NCBI RefSeq assembly: GCF_003355495.1
Contig: NZ_CP031337.1
Span: forward strand, 1,679,001 to 1,743,000
Reading direction: 5' to 3'
DNA: 64,000 nucleotides
DNA from: Crenobacter cavernae
GTDB lineage: Bacteria; Pseudomonadota; Gammaproteobacteria; Burkholderiales; Chromobacteriaceae
Shown here: piece by piece, positions 51,260 through 60,497 of the stretch
How the letters are laid out: the number at the start of each line of letters is the position of its first letter
Numbering within the stretch: the first letter of the stretch is position 1
Program-made: the position numbers and the translations under genes
Notes under the pieces: model-generated
Seen by the model: only the letters and a program-made list of their open reading frames with translations
Told to the model about the DNA's origin: nothing
Database searches by the model: none

Positions 51260-53952
51260 AACCGCACTATCTGACGCCGCTGTTCTCGCCGCGTTCGGTC
51301 GCCGTCATCGGCGCGAGCGATACGCCCGCCTCGATCGGCCAGGCGGTGTTCGCCAACCTGTTGGCCGGCAACTTCCAGGGCAAGCTCTACCCGGTCAACC
51401 TCAACCGCAAGGTGGTCGGCGGGATGACGGCGTACGCGTCGGTGCGGCAGATCGACGCGCCGCTCGACCTCGCGGTGGTCGCCACGCCGATCCGCGCGCT
51501 GCCGGCGATCATGAAGGACTGCGGCAGGCACGGCGTGAAGACGATGCTGATCGCGAAGGACTTTTCCGACTCGGTCCCGCTCGAGCGCGAAATCCTGAAC
51601 GAGTCGCTGGCGATCGCGCGCCAGTACGGCATCCGCGTGCTCGGTCCGGTGGTGCTCGGCATGATGCGCCCGGTGGCCGGCCTGATCGCCAGCAGCTACA
51701 CGAGCAAGGTCCGCCCGGGCAACCTCGCCTTGGTGACGCAGTCGAGCGCGCTGTGCGCGGCGATGCTCGACTGGGCCGACAGCAAGAACATCGGCTTTTC
51801 CAGCGTGGTCCCGCTCGGCGAGGCGCTCGACGTCGACTTCGGCGAGGTGCTCGACTACCTGGTCGCCGACAGCTTCACGCAGGGCATCCTGCTGCACGTG
51901 CACCACATCCACGACGCGCGCCGCTTCATGAGCGCCTTGCGCGCCGCCGGCCGCGTCAAGCCGGTGGTCGTGATCAAGTCCGGCCGCTTCGAGGAGAGCG
52001 GCGACGGGCTGACCCCGCTCGCGCACCGCCTCGACAGCGGCGAGGTGTTCGACGCCGCGCTGGCGCGCGCCGGCGTGCTGAACGTGTCGACCATCGCGCA
52101 GCTGTTCACCGCCGCCAAGGTGCTGGCCGCCAACTACCGCGTGCAGGGGTCGAGGCTGGCGATCGTCGTCAACGGCATCGGGCCGGGCGTGCTCGCCGCC
52201 GACAGCGCGACGCGCATGGGGGTCGAGCTGCCCAGCTTGGCCGAGCCGACGCTGGCGCTGCTGGACGACGTGCTGCCGCGCAACTGGTCGCACGGCAACC
52301 CGGTCGACATCATCGGCGACGCCAGCCCGATGCGTTACCGTACCGCGGTCAAGGCCTGCCTCGACGACCCGAACGTCGACGGCGTGCTGGTGATCTTCAC
52401 GCCGCAGGCGGGCACCGACCACCTGACGACCGCGCAGCTGATGATCGGCCTGCAGCGCGAGGCGACCAAGCCCTTGTTCCTGTCGTGGCTGGGCGACGCT
52501 AAGGTGTCGGAGAGCCGCGAACTGTTTTCCAAGGCCAAGTGCGCGCACTTTCGCGCGCCCGAGTACGCGATCGAGGTGTTCCAGAGCCTCGCCGCCTACC
52601 ATCGCAACCAGCAGTTGCTGCTGCAGACGCCGGGGCCGCTCGAGGGCAAGCGCGAGGCGCCCGATCTTGTTGGCGCGCGTGCGCTGATCCACGCCGCGCT
52701 GTCCGAAGGACGCTCCGTGTTGGCCGAGCGCGAGGCCAAACAGGTGCTCGCCGCGTTCAGCATCCCGGTCAACCCGTCGGAATTGGCTAAGACGGCGGAC
52801 GAAGCGGCCAGCTTGGCCGAGCACATGGGCTACCCGGTGGTGCTGAAGATCGACTCGCCCGACATCCTTTATAAGTCCGACGTCGGCGGCGTCGAACTGA
52901 ACATCGGCAACGAGATCGCGCTCAGGGAGGCCTACCACGCGATCGTCAAGCGGGCCCGGCGCGCGCGCCCCGAAGCGCTCATCGAAGGCGTCACTGTGCA
53001 GCCGATGAAAAAGCGCCGCTTCGCGCGCGAGCTGGTGGTCGGCGTCGCGCACGACGACACCTTCGGGCCGGTGGTGACCTTCGGCGCCGGCGGCATCGCG
53101 GTCGACCTCTTGCACGACCAGACACTGGCGCTGCCGCCGCTGAACGGCTTTCTCGCCGACGCGATGATAGACGGCACGCGCATCGGCAAGACGCTGGCGG
53201 GCTTCAAACATCTGCCGCCGGCCGACCGCGACGCGTTGAAAGACGTGCTGCTGCGCGTGTCGGAAATGGTCTGCGAGCTGCCCGAGATCCGCGAGATCGA
53301 CATCAACCCGCTGTTGTCCGACGGCGACGGCGTGATCGCGCTCGACGCGCGCTTGGTGATCGCGCCGCCGCCGCCGCGTGCCAAGCGCTACGGCCACATG
53401 GCGATCATGCCTTACCCGAGCGACAAGGTCCGCGACGCGGTGCTGCGCGACGGCACGCCGGTACAGATCCGCCCGGTGCGCCCGGAGGACGCACAGATGC
53501 AGCAGGCGTTCGTCGCGAACCTGTCCGAGGAGAGCCGCTACAACCGCTATATGTCGAGCATCAAGCAGCTGTCGCAAATGATGCTGGTGCGCTTCACCCA
53601 GCTCGACTACGACCGGGAGATGGCGATGTCCATGGTCCATGAGGGCGAAAACGGCGAGGAGCAACTGGCGATAGCGCGCTATATCACCGATCCGGACAAC
53701 GAGAGCTGCGAGTTCGCGCTGGTGGTCGCCGATGCGTGGCAGGGGCGCGGCATCGGGCCGATGCTGATGAACGTGCTGTTCGATGCCGCGCGCGACCAGG
53801 GCTTGAAGCTGATGCACGGCGAAGTGCTCGCCGGCAACAAGGCGATGCTGAAGCTGATGCACAAGCTCGGCTTCAGCGTGAACGTCCATCCGGAAGACCG
53901 TTCGCTGACCGTGGTGAGCAAACCGTTGACGGGTGCAGCGGGCGGGGAATAA
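51256..53952 (+). CDS. Pat-type protein lysine acetyltransferase (CoA-ligase-like plus GNAT)
   Basis: The 898-residue protein joins an ADP-forming acyl-CoA-synthetase-like region (CoA-binding domain about 1-140, ligase domain to about 460, ATP-grasp about 490-705) to a C-terminal GNAT acetyltransferase domain (about 725-890, with GRGIGPMLMNVL for acetyl-CoA binding). This is the layout of Pat/YfiQ enzymes that acetylate and silence acetyl-CoA synthetase. The synthetase part lacks the usual SHTGxxAG catalytic histidine loop (LAHRLDSGEVFD instead), so it is probably regulatory. The gene is coupled to the CDF exporter by ATGA. Confidence 0.9.
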   Translation: MKPHYLTPLFSPRSVAVIGASDTPASIGQAVFANLLAGNFQGKLYPVNLNRKVVGGMTAYASVRQIDAPLDLAVVATPIRALPAIMKDCGRHGVKTMLIAKDFSDSVPLEREILNESLAIARQYGIRVLGPVVLGMMRPVAGLIASSYTSKVRPGNLALVTQSSALCAAMLDWADSKNIGFSSVVPLGEALDVDFGEVLDYLVADSFTQGILLHVHHIHDARRFMSALRAAGRVKPVVVIKSGRFEESGDGLTPLAHRLDSGEVFDAALARAGVLNVSTIAQLFTAAKVLAANYRVQGSRLAIVVNGIGPGVLAADSATRMGVELPSLAEPTLALLDDVLPRNWSHGNPVDIIGDASPMRYRTAVKACLDDPNVDGVLVIFTPQAGTDHLTTAQLMIGLQREATKPLFLSWLGDAKVSESRELFSKAKCAHFRAPEYAIEVFQSLAAYHRNQQLLLQTPGPLEGKREAPDLVGARALIHAALSEGRSVLAEREAKQVLAAFSIPVNPSELAKTADEAASLAEHMGYPVVLKIDSPDILYKSDVGGVELNIGNEIALREAYHAIVKRARRARPEALIEGVTVQPMKKRRFARELVVGVAHDDTFGPVVTFGAGGIAVDLLHDQTLALPPLNGFLADAMIDGTRIGKTLAGFKHLPPADRDALKDVLLRVSEMVCELPEIREIDINPLLSDGDGVIALDARLVIAPPPPRAKRYGHMAIMPYPSDKVRDAVLRDGTPVQIRPVRPEDAQMQQAFVANLSEESRYNRYMSSIKQLSQMMLVRFTQLDYDREMAMSMVHEGENGEEQLAIARYITDPDNESCEFALVVADAWQGRGIGPMLMNVLFDAARDQGLKLMHGEVLAGNKAMLKLMHKLGFSVNVHPEDRSLTVVSKPLTGAAGGE

Positions 53953-53956
53953 GCGC

Positions 53957-53986
53957 TTGCCAGATAAGAGAAAACTGCCCTAGAAT
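53957..53986 (+). promoter_or_regulatory. Promoter of rpsP operon
   Basis: TTGCCA at 53957-53962 and TAGAAT at 53981-53986 are spaced by 18 bases, about 43 bases before rpsP. Confidence 0.7.
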
Positions 53987-54028
53987 GCTACCCTTTTCAC
54001 GATTCCGAATTTTTCAAGGACACTCGAC

Positions 54029-54280
54029 ATGGTAGTGATTCGTCTGGCCCGTGGTGGCTCCAAGAACCGTCCGTTCTACAACATCGTGGTGACCGACTCC
54101 CGCAACCGTCGCGACGGCCGCTTCATCGAGCGCGTGGGTTTCTACAACCCGGTGGCCAACGAGAAGGTCGAGCGCGTGCGCCTGACCATGGACCGCGTCA
54201 ACTACTGGATCGGCGTCGGCGCCCAAGTGACCGACTCGGTCGCCAAGCTGCTCAAGGAGCAGGCCAAGGCCGCTGCCTAA
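54029..54280 (+). CDS. rpsP: 30S ribosomal protein S16
   Basis: The 83-residue protein begins MVVIRLARGGSKNRPFYNIVV, the S16 signature, with the NYWIGVGAQVTDSV block near residue 52. It is the first gene of rpsP-rimM-trmD-rplS. Confidence 0.98.
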   Translation: MVVIRLARGGSKNRPFYNIVVTDSRNRRDGRFIERVGFYNPVANEKVERVRLTMDRVNYWIGVGAQVTDSVAKLLKEQAKAAA

Positions 54281-54310
54281 GCGTCTGACACGTTTTTGAC
54301 TGGGTGGCGC

Positions 54311-54823
54311 ATGCGCGACAACGATCTTGTGATCATGGGGTATGTCCGCGGCGCCTTCGGTGTGCGCGGCTGGGTGAAAATCCAGGCAAATACCGAACAC
54401 GCAGACAGCCTGTTCGACTACAGCACCTGGTGGCTGGGTCGTGACGGCGACTGGAAACCCTATCGTTTCGAAGACGGCTTGCTGCAGCCCAAGGCCATCG
54501 CGGCCAAGCTGCAAGGCGTGGACGGTCGTGAAGCGGCAGAAGCCATGCGCGGCTGCGAGATCGCGATCCCGCGCAGCGAGTTTCCCGAGCCCGACGAGGA
54601 CGAGTTCTACTGGACCGACCTGATCGGGCTTGAGGTGTTCACTGTCGACGCGGTGCTTCTGGGCAAGGTCGCCGAGCTGATGGAGACCGGCGCGAATGAC
54701 GTGCTGGTCGTCGTCGACGGCGAAACCAAGACCAAGCGCCTGATCCCCTTCGTCGACGCGGTGGTCAAGACGGTCGAGCTCGAAGCCGGCCGTATCACGG
54801 TCGACTGGGGCCTCGACTACTGA
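54311..54823 (+). CDS. rimM: Ribosome maturation factor RimM
   Basis: The 170-residue 16S processing factor has the RimM N-terminal barrel (VIMGYVRGAFGVRGWVKI) and a C-terminal PRC-like barrel with EFYWTDLIGLEV. The ATG at 54311 has GGGTGG just upstream; a TTG at 54296 would add five residues. Its stop overlaps the trmD start by one base. Confidence 0.96.
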   Translation: MRDNDLVIMGYVRGAFGVRGWVKIQANTEHADSLFDYSTWWLGRDGDWKPYRFEDGLLQPKAIAAKLQGVDGREAAEAMRGCEIAIPRSEFPEPDEDEFYWTDLIGLEVFTVDAVLLGKVAELMETGANDVLVVVDGETKTKRLIPFVDAVVKTVELEAGRITVDWGLDY

Positions 54824-55593
54824 TGCAGATCGACGCGATCACGCTGTTTCCCGAGATGTTCGCCGCGCTCAATACCTTCGGTGTGACGCGGCGTGCGCTC
54901 GAGGCGGGCATCTGGGGGTTTCACGGCTGGAATCCGCGCGATTTCACCCACGACAACTACCGCACGATCGACCATCGCCCTTATGGCGGCGGTCCCGGCA
55001 TGGTGATGTTGGCCGAGCCGCTCGAGGCGGCGATCGCCGCCGCGCGGCAGCGCCAGGCGGCGGCCGGCGTCGAGAAGACCCACGTCGTCTACCTGTCGCC
55101 GCAGGGGCGCCGTTTCGACCACGCGAAAGCGGTCGAGCTGGCGGCGCGCCCCGGGCTCGTGTTCCTCTGCGGTCGTTACGAGGGCATCGACGAGCGGCTG
55201 ATCGAGCGCGAGGTCGACGAGGAAATCTCACTCGGCGATTACGTGCTGTCCGGCGGCGAGTTGCCGGCGATGGTGCTGATGGACGCGGTGATCCGTCTGC
55301 TGCCGGGGGTGCTCAACGACGCGCAGTCCGCCTACGAAGATTCGTTCGTGAACGGCCTCTTGGACTGCCCGCACTACACCCGGCCGGAAGAATACCGTGG
55401 CGTACGGGTGCCGGAGGTTCTCCTCTCAGGCAACCACGCCCGGATCGCCCAGTGGCGGCTGAAACAGTCGCTCGGGCGCACTTGGCGGCGTCGCCCCGAT
55501 TTACTGGCGAACCGCCCTTTGACAAAACTGGAGTCTCGGCTGCTGACTGAGTATCAGCAGGAACAAGACCCCGCAAAAAAACTGGAGCCTTGA
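54823..55593 (+). CDS. trmD: tRNA (guanine-37-N1)-methyltransferase
   Basis: The 256-residue SPOUT-class enzyme methylates G37 of several tRNAs. The AdoMet knot region is visible: YLSPQGRRFDHAKAVELA near residue 87, LCGRYEGIDERL near 110 and SLGDYVLSGGELPAMVLMDA near 135 (in two parts). It begins with the characteristic ITLFPEMF. Confidence 0.98.
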   Translation: MQIDAITLFPEMFAALNTFGVTRRALEAGIWGFHGWNPRDFTHDNYRTIDHRPYGGGPGMVMLAEPLEAAIAAARQRQAAAGVEKTHVVYLSPQGRRFDHAKAVELAARPGLVFLCGRYEGIDERLIEREVDEEISLGDYVLSGGELPAMVLMDAVIRLLPGVLNDAQSAYEDSFVNGLLDCPHYTRPEEYRGVRVPEVLLSGNHARIAQWRLKQSLGRTWRRRPDLLANRPLTKLESRLLTEYQQEQDPAKKLEP

Positions 55594-55595
55594 AT

Positions 55596-55973
55596 ATGGA
55601 TCTGATCCAAATCCTCGAGCAAGAAGAAATCGCCCGCGTCGGCAAGACCATCCCTGCATTCGCCCCGGGTGACACTGTCATCGTCCAGGTGAAGGTGAAA
55701 GAGGGCAACCGCGAGCGTCTGCAGGCTTACGAAGGCGTGGTGATCGCCAAGCGCAACCGCGGCCTGAACAGCTCGTTCATCGTTCGCAAGATCTCCGCCG
55801 GCGAAGGCGTCGAGCGTACCTTCCAGACCTACTCGCCGCTGGTCGCTTCGGTCGAAGTGAAACGCCGCGGTGACGTGCGTCGCGCCAAGCTGTACTACCT
55901 GCGTGGTCGTACCGGCAAGTCCGCACGCATCAAGGAAAAGCTGCCGGCACGCAAAGTCGTCGCCAAGGCCTAA
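55596..55973 (+). CDS. rplS: 50S ribosomal protein L19
   Basis: The 125-residue protein carries the L19 blocks FAPGDTVIVQVKVKEGNRERLQ and RRAKLYYLRGRTGKSARIKE. The ATG at 55596 has CTGGAG eight bases upstream and lies just after the trmD stop. It is the last gene of the operon. Confidence 0.98.
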   Translation: MDLIQILEQEEIARVGKTIPAFAPGDTVIVQVKVKEGNRERLQAYEGVVIAKRNRGLNSSFIVRKISAGEGVERTFQTYSPLVASVEVKRRGDVRRAKLYYLRGRTGKSARIKEKLPARKVVAKA

Positions 55974-55996
55974 GCCTTTTCCGTTGCTATGCTTGC

Positions 55997-56027
55997 AAAG
56001 CGCAAGGCGAACGCCTTGCGCTTTTTT
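55997..56027 (+). terminator. Terminator of the rpsP operon
   Basis: An AAAGCGCAAGGC / GCCTTGCGCTTT stem with a four-base loop and a T6 run. Confidence 0.93.
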
Positions 56028-56085
56028 CATGCCGGCACCGCCATGAACCCCGACCCCACGGCCATCCTCCGCTGCTTACTCGCCC

Positions 56086-56973
56086 ATGAAGCCTGATAAC
56101 GACGCCGCCGCGGTCGACGCCTTCCTCGTCACGCTGTGGCAGGCGGAAAACCTCTCCGACAACACGCGCGACGCCTATCGGCGCGACCTTGCCAAGCTGG
56201 CTAAAAGGTTGGCCGAGCACGGGCGGGGTCTGTTGACGGCCGATACTGACACTTTGCGCGCGGTGCTCGCCGACGACGCGAGCCGGCCGAGCACGCGCGC
56301 GCGCCTCGTTACCAGCGTACGCCGCTTCTACCGTCATGCTCACGAAGCCGGCTGGCGCGACGACGACCCGTCGCTGCGGCTCGCGACGCCCAAGCGCGGC
56401 CTGACGTTGCCCAAGACGCTGTCCGAGCGCGACGTCGACGCGCTTCTCGCCGCGCCCGACGTCGCCGCGCCCTTGGGCTTGCGCGACAGGACGCTGCTCG
56501 AACTCGTGTACGCCACCGGCCTCAGGGTGTCCGAACTCGTCGGCCTGCGGCTCGGCCAGTTCGACCTGAACGAGGGCTGCCTGACCACCGTCGGCAAGGG
56601 CGACAAGGAACGCAAGGTGCCGATGGGGCAGGTCGCGATCCGCTGGCTGGAACGCTATCTCGCCGGCGCGCGCCCGAAGCTGCTCGCCGACCGCCAGAGC
56701 GACGCGCTGTTCGTCTCCGAGCGCGGTCAGGCGATGACGCGCCAGGCGGCGTGGCTGTTGATCTCGCGCTATGCGGCCGGGCTCGGCTTTCCCGGCGTCA
56801 GCCCGCACACGCTGCGCCACGCCTTCGCCACCCACCTCGTCAACCACGGCGCCGACCTCAGGGTGGTGCAACTGCTGCTCGGTCATGCCGACATCACCAC
56901 GACGCAGATCTACACCTATGTCGCGCGAGAAAGGCTGAAGGCGCTGCACGCGCAACACCATCCGCGAGGCTGA
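56086..56973 (+). CDS. xerD: Site-specific tyrosine recombinase XerD
   Basis: The 295-residue recombinase resolves chromosome dimers at dif with XerC. It has an N-terminal SAM-like domain (residues 8-90) and a catalytic domain with all active-site residues: Arg in TGLRVSEL near residue 146, Lys in GKGDKERKVPM near 171, the HTLRH block near 241-245, His in LLGHADI near 264 and Tyr in TQIYTYV near 275. It resembles XerD rather than an integrase by length, motif order and core-genome context. Confidence 0.93.
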   Translation: MKPDNDAAAVDAFLVTLWQAENLSDNTRDAYRRDLAKLAKRLAEHGRGLLTADTDTLRAVLADDASRPSTRARLVTSVRRFYRHAHEAGWRDDDPSLRLATPKRGLTLPKTLSERDVDALLAAPDVAAPLGLRDRTLLELVYATGLRVSELVGLRLGQFDLNEGCLTTVGKGDKERKVPMGQVAIRWLERYLAGARPKLLADRQSDALFVSERGQAMTRQAAWLLISRYAAGLGFPGVSPHTLRHAFATHLVNHGADLRVVQLLLGHADITTTQIYTYVARERLKALHAQHHPRG

Positions 56974-57034
56974 AGTACCGTCGCGCGCAAGCTTGCGTGA
57001 GGCGTCTGGGTCCGCGCCCCGCGACTCTCGGCAC

Positions 57035-57082
57035 AAAAGCTCGGCCAACTCTGAGTTGCACTCAAGGTTGGCCGAGCTTTTT
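57035..57082 (+). terminator. Hairpin of paired 9-mer repeats after xerD
   Basis: AAAAGCTCGGCCAAC (57035-57049) and GTTGGCCGAGCTTTT (57067-57081) are exact complements over 15 bases with a 17-base loop, ending in a T-run. It is the best example of two inverted repeat copies serving as an intrinsic terminator. Confidence 0.82.
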
Positions 57083-57344
57083 GTCGTCAAGAAAATGCTG
57101 GGCCGGCTCGATTATTGCCGCTACCTCCGGTCATTCGGGGGACGGTGGCTTGCACTGATGTATCCGGGCTCCAGGTGCGCATGGATACGTGCCCGGCCCT
57201 CGATGAGTGGCCCGCACCTGACCGTATTTTAAATCATTCGGCATCAAATGCCGATCATTTTTATATAAATTTGTTAATATTTTTGTCATAAAAATGACAA
57301 AAAGATATCATTTGTCTTCTCATCAAGTTATTTTGAGCTAAGAC
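57083..57344. other. Intergenic leader of the autotransporter, AT-rich at its right end
   Basis: The gap from xerD to the autotransporter is 371 bases in all, and its left part holds the repeat hairpin. No gene is visible here. From about 57230 the composition drops sharply to AT-rich, unlike nearly all of the window. It contains a 24-base palindrome at 57280-57303 and several TATAAT-like stretches, so it probably holds a promoter and a regulator site. Confidence 0.6.
57280..57303. promoter_or_regulatory. Palindrome upstream of the autotransporter
   Basis: TTTTTGTCAT and ATGACAAAAA are exact 10-bp arms around AAAA, 42 bases before the autotransporter ATG. It is not followed by a T-run on the plus strand, so an operator is more likely than a terminator. 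Confidence 0.55.
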
Positions 57345-60300
57345 ATGTCGCGCCGCGTCCGCAGACGAATCCCTCGCTTGAAACTGTCTTATGTTGTCGT
57401 TGCCCAAGCGATGCTGCTGCCGTCGGCCAATGTGTTCGCGGCCTGCACCACCACGGGCAGCGCGACGGTGTGCGATGCCAATGCGCCGAATCCGTGGACG
57501 ATGCGGGTCGGCGCAGGCAATGTTGCAGCCGAAGACAACCGATCGGTGGACGTGCAATCCGGCGGAAAGATCGCCGTCGGCAATTCGAATGCGATCAGCC
57601 TGCGCGACAACGCGAACGTCCATGTCGCCAACGGCGGCTCGGTCAGCGCCACGGCGGTCAATACGGCGGGGCAGTACAACACCGGCGGCAACACGATCGA
57701 GTTTCGCAATAACGGCGTTCTGACGGTCGACCAAGGGGGCGAGGTGCTAGCTAAGGGCACGCAGAGAAACGCGGAAGCCGTCAACCTGCAGGGGAGCGGC
57801 AATACGATCACCAACAACGGCACGATCAAGGCCGATAACGCCGCGGCGATCTGGTTCGAGAATACCTCGGGTCTGAACACGATCGTCAACAACGAGACCG
57901 GCGTCATCCAGGCGCCCGGCAACGTGATCGGGTTCAGCGGAAACGGCTCGGTCGACTTCACCAACAAGGGCATGGTCATCGGCAACCTGGTGTTCGCCGG
58001 CGGCAACGACACCCTGCGGCTCTACACCGGCTCGACGATCACCAGTAACTTCAGCGGCGGAGCGGGCAACGACACCATCTTCCTGAGCGGCAACGGACAG
58101 GCGTCGCTACCCGGCAATATGGTCGGCTTCGAAGCGCTGATCAAAAACGACCCGGGTACCTGGACGTTGACCGGGACCATCACCGGGGTCACCGTTTCCA
58201 CCGTCCAGCAAGGCACGCTCGCGCTGACCGGCAACAACTCCAACTACACCGGCCAAGTTATCGTCGACCCTGCGGGCACTCTCGAGGCACGGGCGCAGAG
58301 CCTGCCTCCTACGGTGACTAACAACGGGCTGCTGCGCTTCGTCCAGCCGGATGCGGGAAGCTATACCGGCCTGATCAGCGGCACACCGGCGCCGTCGAGA
58401 AGACCGGGGCCGGCACGCTTACGCTGGCGCCCACCGCTGCCGGCGGCAATACCTATTTGGGCGGAACGCGTATCAACGAGGGCAGCGTCGCGGTCGGTGC
58501 CGACAACGTGCTTGGCGCTGCCAACGGTGGTCTGACGTTCAACGGCGGAACGCTGCAGCTCAACAGCAGCTTTGATCTCTCGGCCGGGCGCGCGATCACG
58601 CTCAATGCCCTCGGCGACACTATCGATACCCAGGCGTTCTCATCAAGCATCGCCCAGGGAATCGGTGGTGCCGGCGCACTCACCAAGGCCGGTGCGGGTA
58701 CGCTCACCTTGGCCGGCAACAACACCTACGTCGGTGGCACGACGGTCTCGGCCGGCGCGCTCGTCGTCGGCGATGCAGCGCATCCGGGGGCAAGCCTTTC
58801 GGGAGGCGGTTTGGTCAGGGTCGCTGAAGCGGGGACGCTTGGCGGCTATGGCAGTGTTCTCGGCAATGTGGAGAACAGCGGCACGATTGCCGTGGCCAAT
58901 GCGCTGGCAGCGGCCAGTACAACGAACGGTAGTCTCACACTCACCGGTGATTTGTTGAACAGAGGACTCGCACAAGTCGGCGGGACCGGCATCGGCAACA
59001 GCCTGGTCGTGGCGGGCAACTATGCCGGGCAGGGCGGCACGGTGGCACTTAACACCTTGCTCGGTGCTGACGACTCGCCGTCGGATCGTCTTGTCATCTC
59101 GGGTGGCCAAGCCTCGGGCACGTCGCTTATCCGCGTTACCAACGTCGGCGGCGAAGGGGCCGTAACGAAAGGGAACGGCATCAAGGTCGTCGATGCGGTC
59201 AACGGCGCAACGACCGCATCCGGAGCATTCAAACTCGCCGGGCCGGTCGTGGCGGGTCCGTACGAATATACGCTTTACCGCGGAAGCCGGGATGCCAGCG
59301 CGGCGGATAGTTGGTTCCTGAGGACGAGCGCCGACGATCCCTCTGGGCCTGCCGTAACGCCTCAAACAGAACGCCCGAATTATCGCCAAGAAGTCTCACT
59401 TTACACCGCGATTCCGTCGCTGGCTCTGCTCTACGGCCGCACGCTATTGGACACCTTACATGAGCGGGTGGGCGACGAAGCGCAATTGCGCAGGCGCTCG
59501 GCGCGAGACGGTGACACCGTGGCCTGGGGCCGCATCATCGGTCAGCGCGGCGAAGTCGAGGGAAGCGCGAGGGGAATTTACGAGAATGGGCCGGGCTTCG
59601 ATTATCGGCTGCTCGGCGCACAGGCGGGGCTCGACCTATATCAGGATGAGCACAAGGACGGCAGCCGCGATCACGCAGGCTTTACGCCGCCAGCGGCGAG
59701 ATCAGGGGCGACGTGAAGCACTTCGATAGTGCTCAGGCCGGCAAGGACAAGTTGGATGCGCACACGTTCGGCGCCTATTGGACGCACTTCGGGGCCAAGG
59801 ATGGGTATGTCGATGGCGTGTTTCAGGGGACGTGGTACGACGCCACCGCAACATCTGGCCGGGTCTCGGCCTTGAAGACGGACGGTTTTGGTTTCGCCGG
59901 CAGTGTCGAAGCAGGATATCCGCTGCAGATCAATGACGGCTGGATCGTCGAGCCACAAGTTCAGCTTGTCTATCAGAAGTTGTCGCTCGATACGGCAAGC
60001 GATAATGCCGCGACGGTACGATTTGACGATTCACGCTCGCTCGTTGGACGTATCGGTGCGCGTCTTGCCAATACGTCGGCATCAGAGAGGTCCGCGGCGT
60101 CCGGCCGGCGGTTCACCACATGGCTGCGTGCTAACGTCTGGCATGAGTTCTCGGCCAACTCGAAAACGGAGTTCTCTTCGGACGGCGGCTTTGTTCCCTT
60201 CCACTCCGATCTTGGCGGAACTTGGGGGGGGACGTAACCTGGGGTGTTACCGTGCAACTTGGCGCGGCAACGTCTCTCTGTCAGTGCAGGTTATCAAGCC

Positions 60301-60360
60301 GGCTTTGATGGCCAGTCGCACGCTTACAATGGCAAGGCAGGCTTGCGTATTTACTGGTAA
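57345..60360 (+). pseudogene. Autotransporter, interrupted by several frameshifts
   Basis: Together the three frames describe one autotransporter of about 1000 residues. It has a signal peptide (to about residue 32, PSANVFA), a passenger of repeated beta-helix strands including autotransporter-associated repeats (GAGTLTLA, NTYLGGT and NTYVGGTTVSAGAL), and a C-terminal beta-barrel from about 59400. The barrel ends in GKAGLRIYW, with the terminal aromatic needed for outer-membrane assembly. The reading frame breaks near 58384 (one base missing before ACCGGC), near 59681 (one T missing in a TTT run), at a G8 tract (60224-60231) and again near 60260. No ribosome binding site is obvious. Breaks at short homopolymers could be real decay, phase variation or sequencing error. 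Confidence 0.75.
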
Positions 60361-60497
60361 CGGATAGCCGCCGCATTCTCTCGGGATGCGGCGTTCGATG
60401 CTGCCAAGGCCAGCCGCAAGCGGTTGGCCTTTGAGCGGATGGTCCGGTTTCAGCAATTGAAGGGGGCGGTTGCCATGAGATCGCCCCAGAAAAGAAG

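Larger units (their letters stand above)
2230..60158. repeat. Family of 46 dispersed TTGGCCGAG / CTCGGCCAA 9-mers
   Basis: Exact copies seen by eye. Plus-strand TTGGCCGAG starts at 2230, 5308, 14315, 15820, 19286, 23258, 30240, 30546, 32734, 33346, 35067, 35283, 37852, 40534, 42244, 44503, 44821, 46873, 48565, 50994, 52237, 52720, 52813, 55009, 56209 and 57068. The complement CTCGGCCAA starts at 5329, 9494, 13143, 14340, 15366, 17811, 22645, 24881, 27468, 30977, 33361, 36699, 37769, 39539, 39572, 42853, 43361, 45064, 57040 and 60150. One-mismatch copies occur at 8484, 31020 and 44062. Intergenic copies extend towards AAGGTTGGCCGAGC or AAGCTTGGCCGAGC. Coding copies encode LAE, LGQ, SAN, ARPT or VGR depending on frame and strand, so the DNA word rather than the peptide is conserved. 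None was seen after 60158, across the last 3.8 kb of the window (clpA, clpS, csp, icd). The density and the use of inverted pairs as terminators resemble neisserial DNA uptake sequences, with a different core. Confidence 0.9.

Noticed and set aside
51169..53889. A 906-residue frame on the minus strand opposite the Pat-type gene
   Set aside because: It is low-complexity (rich in His, Arg, Val, Asp), has no family character and mirrors the codon pattern of the real gene on the plus strand.
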